From Moritella marina ATCC 15381 (GTDB taxonomy: Bacteria; Pseudomonadota; Gammaproteobacteria; Enterobacterales; Moritellaceae), in the NCBI RefSeq assembly GCF_008931805.1, contig NZ_CP044399.1, positions 496,001 to 560,000 on the forward strand: 64,000 bases of DNA. Direction: 5' to 3'. The position numbers and the translations under genes are program-made. Under the pieces are notes generated by a model, which saw nothing but the letters and a program-made list of their open reading frames with translations, had not been told where the DNA came from and ran no database searches. This document shows positions 27,355 through 36,057 of this stretch, piece by piece. Each line of letters opens with the position of its first letter. Position 1 is the first letter of the stretch.

Positions 27355-28486
27355 CAGTTTAAATATAAAGCTAAGTGGTAAATTTAATGGCAAATTAAGT
27401 GGCAAGCTAAGTTTAATCATGTGTGGAATGCTCGCATCTTTACAGCCTGCATTGGCTGAAACAGCAGGTAAAACTTATTTAAACCCAGCTGTCGGTTATC
27501 ATATGTTTGGTTCTGAATCGGGTGTTGATGATAGTGAGGCTCTGGTGATTGGTGGTGAATATGTCATCAGTCCTAAATTTGGTGCAGAAATCAGTTATCT
27601 TTATAGTAATCCCGACGCGAAAGTTGGAAGTATTGATGTAGATGTTTCGCAGTACACGCTTGATGGACTGTATTACACACCTGAAATCGGCAATTGGCAG
27701 CCGTTTTTAAATGCGGGTGTTGGTCATGGTGCATTTGATGTTGGCTCTGTTGACGCTAAAGAAACCCAACTTAATCTCGGTCTTGGCAGCCGTTATCATT
27801 TTAATGAAAAGTGGTCGGCACGGTTACAGGCTAAAGTGATCAACAGTCTAGATGATGAGCGCTGGGATTCATTGGTTACTGCTGGCGTGAGTTATGCATT
27901 TGGTGGTAAGAGCAAGGCTGCCCCCCTCGTTTTACTCGATGGTGATGGCGATGCCGTCCTTGATGAAAATGATCAATGTCCGAGCACGCCGAGTGGTGTC
28001 CATGTCGATACTGTGGGTTGTGCGTTTGATCGTGATGGTGACGGAGTTGCCGATTACCTTGATCAATGTCCTGATAGCCCGTCACTCGATAATTTAGATG
28101 AAAATGGTTGTGCGATTGTAGTTGCTGCTGTAATCGAGCAACCTGAATCGATTAAACTAGAAGTTAAATTTGCTAATAATTCAGCAGAAATTCCAGAAAC
28201 GGCTAAAGCTGAAATTAAAGCGGTTGCTGATTTAATGACCCAGTTCCCCAACGCTAATGTTGAAATTGCAGGGCATTCCGACAGTAGCGGTAATGCTGAT
28301 TACAATAAGACACTATCACAACGCCGTGCTGATGCGGTGCGCGATACTATCGTCAATGAATATGGTGTTGAAGCGACTCGTGTTACTGCTGTAGGATATG
28401 GAGAAGAACAACCTATTGCTGATAATAATACTAAAGAAGGGCGTTTAGAAAATCGTCGTGTCATTGCTGAGATTAGTTATAAATAA
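27350..28486 (+). CDS. OmpA/OprF-family outer-membrane protein with calcium-binding repeats
   Basis: A protein of about 378 residues: signal peptide (about 1-38, cleavage near ALAETAG), an eight-stranded OmpA-type barrel (about 40-185), then TSP type-3 repeats DGDGDAVLDENDQCPSTPSG and DRDGDGVADYLDQCPDSP that bind calcium, and a C-terminal OmpA peptidoglycan-binding domain (VEIAGHSDSSGNADYNKTLS, RVTAVGYGEEQPIADN). This is the OprF-like layout linking outer membrane and cell wall. ATG 27350 is preferred over TTG 27347 because AAGGAG lies 7 bases before it; both signals are inside a strong hairpin. Confidence 0.92.
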   Translation: MNSLNIKLSGKFNGKLSGKLSLIMCGMLASLQPALAETAGKTYLNPAVGYHMFGSESGVDDSEALVIGGEYVISPKFGAEISYLYSNPDAKVGSIDVDVSQYTLDGLYYTPEIGNWQPFLNAGVGHGAFDVGSVDAKETQLNLGLGSRYHFNEKWSARLQAKVINSLDDERWDSLVTAGVSYAFGGKSKAAPLVLLDGDGDAVLDENDQCPSTPSGVHVDTVGCAFDRDGDGVADYLDQCPDSPSLDNLDENGCAIVVAAVIEQPESIKLEVKFANNSAEIPETAKAEIKAVADLMTQFPNANVEIAGHSDSSGNADYNKTLSQRRADAVRDTIVNEYGVEATRVTAVGYGEEQPIADNNTKEGRLENRRVIAEISYK

Positions 28487-28525
28487 CATCGATTAATCAT
28501 GTTCTGTTAGAACGGGTTATATAAG

Positions 28526-28549
28526 GCCAGCGCAAGCTGGCTTTTTTAT
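28526..28549 (+). terminator. Intrinsic terminator of the OmpA-family gene
   Basis: GCCAGC (28526-28531) and GCTGGC (28536-28541) form a tight stem with a GCAA loop followed by T6. It is 40 bases after the stop. Confidence 0.88.
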
Positions 28550-28745
28550 GTTTTATGATTAATAGGCAGAGCTGAGGTATTATCGATATTGATGATTTAT
28601 ATGGAATTATTTCGCCTTGATATCACATATTATTAATGTTTTATGAGGTGTTAGCGGTAAAATTATGTTTAAAACACTTTAACCACTTTATTTATAAGGT
28701 TAGTACTGGCAGAGAGGTTTTCCTCACCTATATTTATAAAGGGAT

Positions 28746-30422
28746 ATGTTTCAGATGGATTTGGAGTGTAGTGTGATTAATAAAAAACGATTTTTAGTGG
28801 TTGATGACTCAGTTGTCACGATCTCTTTAATGCGATGGATTTTAAACGGTGCAGGTGTTGCAAATGAACTTATTGATAGTACAACTGATAGTTTAAAAGC
28901 GATTCGTTTGCTGTCTCAACATTGCTACGATGTGGTGGTTTGCGACTACAATATGAATCACCATATCGATGGTGCACTTATTTTTGATGAAGTAAAACAG
29001 CGTAAATTAATTGCACCTGACACTGTGTTTATTTGTGTTACCGGGGATAGTAGCCTTTCGGTTGTGACACATTTTATTGAATTAGAACCAGATGATTACC
29101 TACTTAAACCTTTCTGCGCAAAGGAATTTATTCATCGTATTGAAGTTGTATTAGCACGTAAAGCGATCATTTCACCCTTATTATCGGGCATGGAAAATCA
29201 AGACTATCAGCAGGTTTTAAGCTTGTGTGAGCAATTTATTCATAGCCATCCTGAATACATTACGTATATAAATCGTATTTATGGCGATTGTTTATTACGA
29301 TTAAAGCGCCACGATGATGCATTATTCTTTTACCGAAAATCCTGTAAAGAAACTAACAGCATTTGGTCTGAAATAGGATTAGGGCAAACTTACCAATCAT
29401 TAGGGGATTTAGATAAAGCGGAAGATATTTTCAATAAGATATTATCGAAGCACCCTCGTCAGCCCGTTGCACGACAAAATCTTGCGAATTGTATGATGGT
29501 GAGGGATAAATTACCGGATGCGATCCGAGAATTTAATACAGCGCATAAGATTAATCCGGCTAATCCTCATCGTGAATTAATACTCGCTAATCTATATACA
29601 GCACTACAAGAGCACGGTAAGGCCGCTGCAGGATTTCAACGTTTTATTACTAAAGTTGAGAGTACGAGCCGCTATAGCTACGGCGTTGCAATGAATACTT
29701 ATGTATCACTTTTATTGGCAAGTTTATACACAGATTCGAGTAAAGAACATGCAGATTTACTTAGCCAAGCGCAATATAAGATACACGGATATAGTGTACA
29801 CATTGAAGATGATAGTGTGGCTGAGTTCAATTTATTAGTCGGGCTTGGCATCCTCGCATACATTAATGGTGATATTAAAAGTGCGTTGATTGTTATACAT
29901 AAAATCAAAGAAATAAAAGAAATTTCTGTAGACTTTTATACTGAGTTAAACATGGCTCGTTTATTTGGGCTATGTGGGATCCCCGAATTATATGACAAAT
30001 CGGTTGAACGAGCGCAGGCGCTGTGTAAAGAAACGAATGACGATATCTTAATGTTGAGCCAAATAAAGATGCTAAAAGGTGCTAAAAGTGAAATCCAGCA
30101 ACGTTTACAAGAAGGGAGGGAATTGGCTGGTATAGCGCAAGAAAAAAGGCAAGAAAATGCAGCTAATCTTGCAATCAAGTATGCCTATAAAGCCTTTCAA
30201 CGGGTACCATTTAATTATAATAATTGTCGTTTAATTATTGAATTGACAGCATTGGCAACACCTTCTGAATCACATTCTGAAACGAGTTTGCATGAGCGTG
30301 AAAGCATTCTCAAATCTTGTGTTTGGATTTATGAAAATGATAATCGTCCAACCCCTGAGGAAAAACGTTGTACACATGAATTGTTTGACCAGGCTCTTAA
30401 TAAACTAAGTGTTGGCGTCTGA
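28746..30422 (+). CDS. Response regulator with TPR output domain (VieB-like)
   Basis: The 558-residue protein has an N-terminal receiver domain (about 14-135): FLVVDDSVVTISLM acidic pocket, phospho-acceptor Asp in DVVVCDYNMN, and the conserved Lys in DYLLKPF. The rest is helical, with clear tetratricopeptide repeats (WSEIGLGQTYQSLGDLDKAE; PVARQNLANCMMVRDKLPDA). No DNA-binding or enzymatic output is seen, so it probably works by protein contacts, as proposed for VieB of Vibrio. Start: ATG 28746 sits only 2 bases from AAAGGG, so ATG 28755 (MDLEC) may be the true start. It is followed 106 bases later by a nuclease gene. Confidence 0.85.
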   Translation: MFQMDLECSVINKKRFLVVDDSVVTISLMRWILNGAGVANELIDSTTDSLKAIRLLSQHCYDVVVCDYNMNHHIDGALIFDEVKQRKLIAPDTVFICVTGDSSLSVVTHFIELEPDDYLLKPFCAKEFIHRIEVVLARKAIISPLLSGMENQDYQQVLSLCEQFIHSHPEYITYINRIYGDCLLRLKRHDDALFFYRKSCKETNSIWSEIGLGQTYQSLGDLDKAEDIFNKILSKHPRQPVARQNLANCMMVRDKLPDAIREFNTAHKINPANPHRELILANLYTALQEHGKAAAGFQRFITKVESTSRYSYGVAMNTYVSLLLASLYTDSSKEHADLLSQAQYKIHGYSVHIEDDSVAEFNLLVGLGILAYINGDIKSALIVIHKIKEIKEISVDFYTELNMARLFGLCGIPELYDKSVERAQALCKETNDDILMLSQIKMLKGAKSEIQQRLQEGRELAGIAQEKRQENAANLAIKYAYKAFQRVPFNYNNCRLIIELTALATPSESHSETSLHERESILKSCVWIYENDNRPTPEEKRCTHELFDQALNKLSVGV

Positions 30423-30528
30423 GTTCTGGATATTATGGTTTTCTGTTCTAGGCTTAATTAAGTCTTGCCAAAATACTAAATTAAGCCATGGTTGTTATGA
30501 CGTTTATATTTTAGTCGGAGCGTAAACG

Positions 30529-31884
30529 ATGAATATTACTTTTCTCGGTGGTACAGAAACGGTGACTGGGTCAAAGTACTTTGTGGAATCGGGGAATACC
30601 AAAATTTTAATTGATTGTGGCTTGTATCAAGGTTACAAATGGTTACGCGAACGTAACCGCGAACCACTACCATTAGATATTCAATCACTAGATGCAATCA
30701 TCCTTACTCATGCACATTTAGACCATTCAGGTTTTATTCCGGCATTATACAAACAGGGTTACCGAGGCCCGGTTTATGCGCATGCTGCGACCATTGCCTT
30801 ATGCACTATTCTGCTACCAGATAGTGGTAAAATTCAAGAAGAAGATGCGCGTTATTTCAGTAAATATAAAATCAGCAAACATCAATCCCCTGAGCCTTTG
30901 TATGACAAGAGTACTGCTGAAGCAAGTTTAGCCCTATTTAAAGCGGTACCATTTGAGCAGGATTTTAGTATTGGCGATATTACTGTTACTTTACAAAGTG
31001 CTGGTCATATTCTTGGTGCGGCGAGTATTATTTTACAAGCTGAAGGCAAACGGGTGGGTTTTTCAGGTGATGTAGGTCAGCCCAACGATGTCATTATGTA
31101 TCCGCCTAAACCACTACCTGCGCTGGATCTGTTAATGCTTGAATCAACCTATGGCAATCGTTTACATGGCAATGACGATCCGTATAAGCAATTAGCTAAG
31201 GTGGTTAACAATACTGCGAAAAAAGGCGGCGTATTATTAATACCAAGCTTTGCAGTGGGTCGAACCGAGGCGATTCAGCATATGTTGGCAACTTTGATTG
31301 CTGAAAAGCGTATCCCAAAATTACCGATTTATCTCGATAGTCCGATGGCGATCAGTGTATTTGATATTTACTGCCAGTTCGATGAATTGCACCGATTGAA
31401 CAGAGCGCAATGTCATGACATGACCAACTTGGTTAAATTTACTCGTGATGTTGAAGAATCGAAATTGCTGCATGATATTGTGATGCCACATATTATCATT
31501 GCCGGTAGTGGCATGGCCACTGGTGGACGCATTATCCACCACATGAAACGACGGATTGGTGATCACCGCACTACGGTATTGTTTATTGGTTATGTTAGCG
31601 GTGGTACACGTGGCGCGAAAATGTTGTTGGGTTGTGAACGTGTCAAAATCCATGGGCAATGGTTACCAATTAAAGCGGATATTGAAGTCTTACATGGTTT
31701 ATCTGGACATGGCGACTATGTTGATTTAACCAATTGGCTGGTGTCATCGCAATTGAGCAATAATACCCAGATCCAATTGGTGCATGGTGATCCCGATGCC
31801 AGTGAAGCGATGCGTGACCATCTTCGCCAACATACTAAATTTGACGTTGAAGTGGCGAGTTACCATAAAATATTACGGCTGTAG
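30529..31884 (+). CDS. Metallo-beta-lactamase/beta-CASP RNA-processing nuclease family protein
   Basis: The 451-residue protein has the MBL metal motifs TETVTGSKYFVESGNTKILIDCGLYQG, the HAHLDHSG signature, a late histidine in LQSAGHILGAASI and SGDVGQ. A beta-CASP region follows (PSFAVGRTEAIQHML, YLDSPMAISVFDIY, IIIAGSGMATGGRI) and the final GLSGHGDYVDL. This is the CPSF73/Ysh1-like group (COG1236), zinc-dependent nucleases acting on RNA; bacterial members are poorly characterised. GGAG lies 11 bases before the ATG. No processing partner nearby. Confidence 0.9.
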   Translation: MNITFLGGTETVTGSKYFVESGNTKILIDCGLYQGYKWLRERNREPLPLDIQSLDAIILTHAHLDHSGFIPALYKQGYRGPVYAHAATIALCTILLPDSGKIQEEDARYFSKYKISKHQSPEPLYDKSTAEASLALFKAVPFEQDFSIGDITVTLQSAGHILGAASIILQAEGKRVGFSGDVGQPNDVIMYPPKPLPALDLLMLESTYGNRLHGNDDPYKQLAKVVNNTAKKGGVLLIPSFAVGRTEAIQHMLATLIAEKRIPKLPIYLDSPMAISVFDIYCQFDELHRLNRAQCHDMTNLVKFTRDVEESKLLHDIVMPHIIIAGSGMATGGRIIHHMKRRIGDHRTTVLFIGYVSGGTRGAKMLLGCERVKIHGQWLPIKADIEVLHGLSGHGDYVDLTNWLVSSQLSNNTQIQLVHGDPDASEAMRDHLRQHTKFDVEVASYHKILRL

Positions 31885-31952
31885 CGCCCAAAACTCAGCT
31901 AAGTACTTGTCGTGAAGATAAATAATAGAGTATAGTCCTCAGTCTCTTATGT

Positions 31953-32028
31953 GTCCCCTTAGTTCAGCTGGATAGAACAAGGACCTCCTAAGTCTTAGAC
32001 GTGAGTTCGAATCTCGCAGGGGATACCA
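31953..32028 (+). tRNA. tRNA-Arg (anticodon CCT)
   Basis: The 76 bases fold as a cloverleaf: acceptor GTCCCCT with AGGGGAT, D-arm with AGTTCAGCTGGATAGAAC, anticodon stem AGGAC/GTCTT around loop CTCCTAA (anticodon CCT), T-arm with GTTCGAATC, discriminator A and encoded CCA. It reads AGG codons. The first pair is a G-T wobble instead of the usual G-C. It resembles E. coli argW. No integrated element is attached; the next gene converges on it 4 bases later. Confidence 0.93.
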
Positions 32029-32031
32029 TAT

Positions 32032-33723
32032 TTAATTACAATGCTCAAGCGCAGATTGCAATGCTTGTTCTCTCGACGTGCAGTGATTGTCATTTGGGAT
32101 CAAGTCCAATACGTTCAACTTCTCTAAGCGCTCACGGGTATCGATATTCGGGCATAACAATAACACCTCACAATTAGCGTCTAATGCATCTTTTATCGCA
32201 TTTTCTAGTGCTAGTCCTACGGTCACATCGATCATCGGCACATCGCTTAAATCTAATATCATTACTTCATAATCACCAATGCTGGCATGCTGGCGCGATA
32301 TTGCTTTGGATACACTAAATATCATCGGCCCTGATAAGTAGAAAAATAATACTTTACCATTGGCTTTATCTAATATGACGCGTTCAGTTTTGGTCAATGG
32401 CACATCGTTATCAGTATCGCTAATGCCTTTAACTTGGCGTGCTTGTGCTCGGCTTAACTGTTCAATAATGATGATGTTAGAAATAAATACCCCTAGGCCA
32501 ACCGCGACAATTAAATCGACAAACACGGTAAGGAACATCACGCCGTACATGATAGCCATACCTTGAATACTGACCTTGTGCGCGCGTTGAATAAAGCTCC
32601 AATCTAAAATATTAAAACCGACATACACAGCGATACCTGCTAATACCGCCATTGGGATGGGTTCTGTTAATCCGCCTGCAACTAATACCACCAGTGCTAA
32701 TACCAGTGCTCTAACCATACCTGAAAGCGGTGAGCGTGCACCAACTTGTATGTTGGTCACAGTGCCCATGGTTGCACCTGCACCTGGTAGCGCGCCGAAT
32801 AATCCTGAAATCATGTTGGCAATGCCTTGTCCGCGCAGTTCTTTGTCTGAATCATGTTCTTTACGTGTTAACGAGTCACCAATGACGGCGGTTAGCAAGG
32901 TATCAATACAACCTAGCGTGCCAAGTACTAAGGCATCGATAACCATGGTGGTGAACATGTCGGCATTAAAATGCGGTAATACTAATGACGGTAACCCTGC
33001 TGGGATCTCACCAATGCGGCGGATACTGTCGGTATCAAAAAGCAGTATTGATAACAGTGTTACAGCCACTAACGCGACCAGTTGCGCTGGCACGTACTTG
33101 CGGTATTGTTTGGGGAAATAAAACAGCACCGCTAAAGTGAGTAAACCTAAAAATAGTTCGCTGAAACTGATATTGGCTAAGATATCCGGTAATGCAGACA
33201 AGGTACCTGTAACCCCGCCAGACGGCGCAGCATGACCTAATAGTGGTGATAATTGTAAGATGATCAGAATAACACCGATGCCAGACATAAACCCTGAAAT
33301 GACGCTGTAAGGCATTAAGGTGACATATTTTCCCAGCTTTAAGGTGCCGAGTAATATTTGAAAGGCACCAGCCATCATCACCACAGTGAAGGACATCGCC
33401 ATACCTGTTTCAGGATATTTAGCCATCATGCTGGTGAGTACGGCTGTCATGATCACTGTCATTGGGCCGGTAGGTTCTGAAATTAACGTTGTTGAACCAC
33501 CAAACAGCGCCGCAAAAAAGCCGACCATAATAGCACCCCAAAGGCCTGCTTCAGCCCCTGCGCCTGAGGCCACACCAAAGGCTAGAGCCAAGGGCAGTGA
33601 TATGATCGCGGTGGTAACACCACCAAATACATCACCTTTTAAATTAATACTGTCAAAACGATGTCCAAACAAAGTCCAAATCTCCGTATCTAAACTGCAA
33701 TTAAAGGGTCTACATCCCAACAT
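32032..33723 (-). CDS. SulP-family anion transporter with STAS domain
   Basis: The 563-residue protein has about 10-14 membrane helices with the SulP signature region ISLPLALAFGVASGAGAEAG and SEPTGPMTVIMTAVL, and a C-terminal STAS domain (about 445-560: VMILDLSDVPMIDVTVGLAL). SulP proteins carry sulfate, bicarbonate, nitrate or dicarboxylates. The neighbouring divergent regulator belongs to the CbbR/CmpR-like LysR group, which favours a bicarbonate-type substrate; this is inference. The stop is 4 bases from the convergent tRNA gene. The start may lie slightly downstream of ATG 33723. Confidence 0.88.
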   Translation of the reverse strand: MLGCRPFNCSLDTEIWTLFGHRFDSINLKGDVFGGVTTAIISLPLALAFGVASGAGAEAGLWGAIMVGFFAALFGGSTTLISEPTGPMTVIMTAVLTSMMAKYPETGMAMSFTVVMMAGAFQILLGTLKLGKYVTLMPYSVISGFMSGIGVILIILQLSPLLGHAAPSGGVTGTLSALPDILANISFSELFLGLLTLAVLFYFPKQYRKYVPAQLVALVAVTLLSILLFDTDSIRRIGEIPAGLPSLVLPHFNADMFTTMVIDALVLGTLGCIDTLLTAVIGDSLTRKEHDSDKELRGQGIANMISGLFGALPGAGATMGTVTNIQVGARSPLSGMVRALVLALVVLVAGGLTEPIPMAVLAGIAVYVGFNILDWSFIQRAHKVSIQGMAIMYGVMFLTVFVDLIVAVGLGVFISNIIIIEQLSRAQARQVKGISDTDNDVPLTKTERVILDKANGKVLFFYLSGPMIFSVSKAISRQHASIGDYEVMILDLSDVPMIDVTVGLALENAIKDALDANCEVLLLCPNIDTRERLEKLNVLDLIPNDNHCTSREQALQSALEHCN

Positions 33724-33794
33724 CGCTGGCTAAGCTTTAGTTAAGGGAGATTATGGCAATGAATGGTGATAGATAAAAATAGATATTATCTATC

Positions 33795-33822
33795 CTAGCT
33801 ATAGATTAATATCTATAGCTAG
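33795..33822. promoter_or_regulatory. Palindromic operator between SulP and LysR genes
   Basis: CTAGCTATAGAT (33795-33806) is a perfect inverted repeat of ATCTATAGCTAG (33811-33822) with 4 bases between. A further ATAGATATTATCTAT segment lies just left (about 33778-33793). In the 134-bp divergent gap this is the natural binding site of the LysR-type regulator controlling both genes. Confidence 0.65.
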
Positions 33823-33857
33823 TTTGTTTTTAGTTAACGTTAGTAAGCGGAGTTATT

Positions 33858-34802
33858 ATGAAGTCACGTATTCACGCGCATGTTGGCACGATGAGGCAGC
33901 TTGAGATCTTGTTGGCTGTGCATGATCAGGGCAGTATTAATGAAGCCGCTAAAGCGTTATTTTTAACCCAGCCGACCGTGTCAATTCAGATGCGTAAACT
34001 CAGCGATGCGATTGGCGAGCCCTTGTATACATTTGTAAACCGTCTGCTTATTTTTACCGATGTGGGGTTAGAATTAGTTAAAACTGCGGTCGAAGTACTC
34101 GATAGTTTTGCGCGTTTAGACATGACTTTAGGTAATATTCGCAAGACTAAACCCGGAACCTTAAGATTGGCCGTAGTAACCACGTCAAAGTATTTTATTC
34201 CGCATTTACTGGGGCCTTTTTGCGAGCAGTTTCCTGATGTAGATATTCAATTAAACATTGGTAATCGAGAAAAAACCATTGAACGGATGAAGCAGGGTAT
34301 CGATGATTTTTATGTCTTTAGTCATCCGCCGCAAGATATCGATGTACAAAGCTTGGAGTTTCTAGATAACCCTTTGGTGGCCATTGCTCATCAAGATCAT
34401 CCGCTCGGTAAGCGTAAATCAATCAGCTTAGCTGACTTGTGTGATGAACCTTTTTTAATGCGAGAAAAAGGCTCGGGTACGCGATACGCGATTGAAGAAT
34501 TGTTTAAGAAGCATGATTTGAAACCGAATATTAAAATGACCATCGAAAGTAACGAGGCGATTAAACACGCTGTTATGTCTAAATTAGGCATCACCATTAT
34601 TTCAGCTCACACACTTACGTATGGGGGACAAAGTGGTTTGATTCGTTTGCCGGTGAAAGAGTTACCGATAGATTCGCATTGGTTTTTCTTATGGCCCACG
34701 TCTAAACGCCCGACATTAATCGCTTCTGCGTTTTTAAAGCACATTGAGACCAATGGTAGGAAATTATTGCAAAATGAATTAGATAGAAGTGCGCTGGATT
34801 AG
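33858..34802 (+). CDS. LysR-family regulator, CbbR/CmpR-like
   Basis: The 314-residue regulator has an N-terminal winged HTH (MRQLEILLAVHDQGSINEAA, ALFLTQPTVSIQMRKL) and an effector domain starting GTLRLAVVTTSKYFIPHLLG with LNIGNREKTIERM. These phrases are typical of the CbbR/CmpR subgroup that controls CO2 fixation or bicarbonate uptake genes. It is divergent from the SulP gene across a palindromic operator and therefore probably regulates it. The genus is heterotrophic, so a role in inorganic carbon or sulfate supply is a guess. Confidence 0.88.
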   Translation: MKSRIHAHVGTMRQLEILLAVHDQGSINEAAKALFLTQPTVSIQMRKLSDAIGEPLYTFVNRLLIFTDVGLELVKTAVEVLDSFARLDMTLGNIRKTKPGTLRLAVVTTSKYFIPHLLGPFCEQFPDVDIQLNIGNREKTIERMKQGIDDFYVFSHPPQDIDVQSLEFLDNPLVAIAHQDHPLGKRKSISLADLCDEPFLMREKGSGTRYAIEELFKKHDLKPNIKMTIESNEAIKHAVMSKLGITIISAHTLTYGGQSGLIRLPVKELPIDSHWFFLWPTSKRPTLIASAFLKHIETNGRKLLQNELDRSALD

Positions 34803-34838
34803 TGTCTGCTACTTTGTTTTTATATTGTCCTTTTGATC

Positions 34839-34873
34839 CCCCCTTTTTGATGCTCAACGCACTTCAAAGGGGG
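34839..34873. terminator. Possible bidirectional terminator
   Basis: CCCCCTTT (34839-34846) pairs with AAAGGGGG (34866-34873). It lies between the convergent LysR and nitroreductase genes. The stem itself carries the T/A tract; no long T-run follows on either side, so efficiency is uncertain. Confidence 0.5.
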
Positions 34874-34906
34874 CGTATTGTGTTGCTTATTCTGTAGCAG
34901 AAAAAG

Positions 34907-35563
34907 TTATAGTTTTACGATCACATCTGCCATTGCTAAACGTGATTTTGGTGGCGTGATATTGTAATCATTTTCGGCATCACGGTAACCAATTGCAAGT
35001 GCAACATCTGTCACGTAACCATCTAACTCGACAGCAAATTCTTTGCCTACTAAGTCGGTATCAATGCCTTCCATTGGGGTTGAATCAATATTCAAACGTG
35101 CCAATGTGTGCATCGTGTTACCTAGTGCCAGATACGTTTGTGCTTTAGTCCAAGCGGATGTATCGCCATCTTCACCCGTGTTTAATTCCACAAACGCAAA
35201 TGCGCCGAATGCAGCTTCTTTGTCTTCTGGTTTAGTACGTAAATCTGCAATACCTTTGTCGATAACTGCTTCGTAGTTTGCACGTGTATAAGCTGGATTG
35301 TGCGCAAAGATAATAATGTGTGAGGCCGTCATAACATGCGGTTGGTTAAACTGGAATTTATTAGCAAAGGTATTGTGCATACGCTGTTTTGCGGCATCAC
35401 TTTCGATAACAATAAACTTCCACGGTTGTGAGTTAATTGATGATGCAGATAAACGCATTGCTTCCATGATCACGGCAAGATCGTCTGGCGATACTTTTTT
35501 TGAAGCATCAAACTTTTTAGTTGTATAACGGTTACTTAAATCTTGGATAATTTGGTGTGTCAT
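34907..35563 (-). CDS. NAD(P)H nitroreductase, NfsB-like
   Basis: The 218-residue flavoprotein belongs to the NfsB/FRase I group (E. coli NfsB 217 residues). Visible are the FMN-binding start RYTTKKFDASKKVSPDD, the LSASSINSQPWKFIVIES segment, and near the end the MEGIDTDLVGKEFAVELDGYV to ALAIGYRD region. It reduces nitroaromatics, quinones or flavins with NAD(P)H. It follows the monooxygenase gene by 90 bases in the same direction; a LysR regulator is divergent upstream, suggesting an inducible quinone/nitro-compound response. Confidence 0.92.
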   Translation of the reverse strand: MTHQIIQDLSNRYTTKKFDASKKVSPDDLAVIMEAMRLSASSINSQPWKFIVIESDAAKQRMHNTFANKFQFNQPHVMTASHIIIFAHNPAYTRANYEAVIDKGIADLRTKPEDKEAAFGAFAFVELNTGEDGDTSAWTKAQTYLALGNTMHTLARLNIDSTPMEGIDTDLVGKEFAVELDGYVTDVALAIGYRDAENDYNITPPKSRLAMADVIVKL

Positions 35564-35653
35564 AATAAAACCTTAATAAATTTGTACTGATAATCAAGTA
35601 GCTTAGGTATGCAAGTCGTGATCATGTGCAATCAGGTCTAGTTTTCTAGCTGC

Positions 35654-35947
35654 TTATGCGATCTTGGTGATTTCGTTTAACTTAAAATTGACTACAGCAC
35701 CTTCGGTTGCTTGCACATACATTGCTAAATGTGGGCTATTGAGGTGAGCCTGTAATAATGCCTTACTTTCCCAAGTTTCAACAAAAGTGAACAACACTGG
35801 ATTGTTATTATCTTGATGCAAATCATATTGGATGCAACCTGCTTCAAGTCGTGTTGGTGCAACTAATTTTAATAATTCACTTTTGACAAATTCAACTTGC
35901 TCAGCTTTTGCTTCGATATTGGCGACAAGGGTTAATGGCGTAGTCAT
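35654..35947 (-). CDS. ABM-domain monooxygenase (YgiN-like)
   Basis: The 97-residue protein is a single antibiotic-biosynthesis-monooxygenase (dimeric ferredoxin-like) domain: LTLVANIEAKAEQVEFVKSE, GCIQYDLHQDNNNPVLFTFV, ETWESKALLQAHLNSPHLA. E. coli YgiN, a quinol monooxygenase, has similar size and sequence pattern. Paired with a nitroreductase it may take part in quinone turnover; this is inferred from the pairing. Confidence 0.85.
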   Translation of the reverse strand: MTTPLTLVANIEAKAEQVEFVKSELLKLVAPTRLEAGCIQYDLHQDNNNPVLFTFVETWESKALLQAHLNSPHLAMYVQATEGAVVNFKLNEITKIA

Positions 35948-36057
35948 ATAAATTTACCTTTCATGGGTAAGTATTGCGTGAGTGGCGACATTATTACTGA
36001 TTATTGCTATTCTAAAAAGATGGTAATATAACTAACAGTTTCAAAAAATATTTGATA

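Noticed and set aside
31953-32040. tRNA-Arg as attachment site of an integrated element
   Set aside because: No integrase gene and no repeat of the tRNA 3' end were found nearby; ordinary genes lie on both sides.
32657-33733. Plus-strand frames of 154 and 115 codons opposite the SulP gene
   Set aside because: Antisense of membrane-helix codons; no start signals and no recognisable motif.
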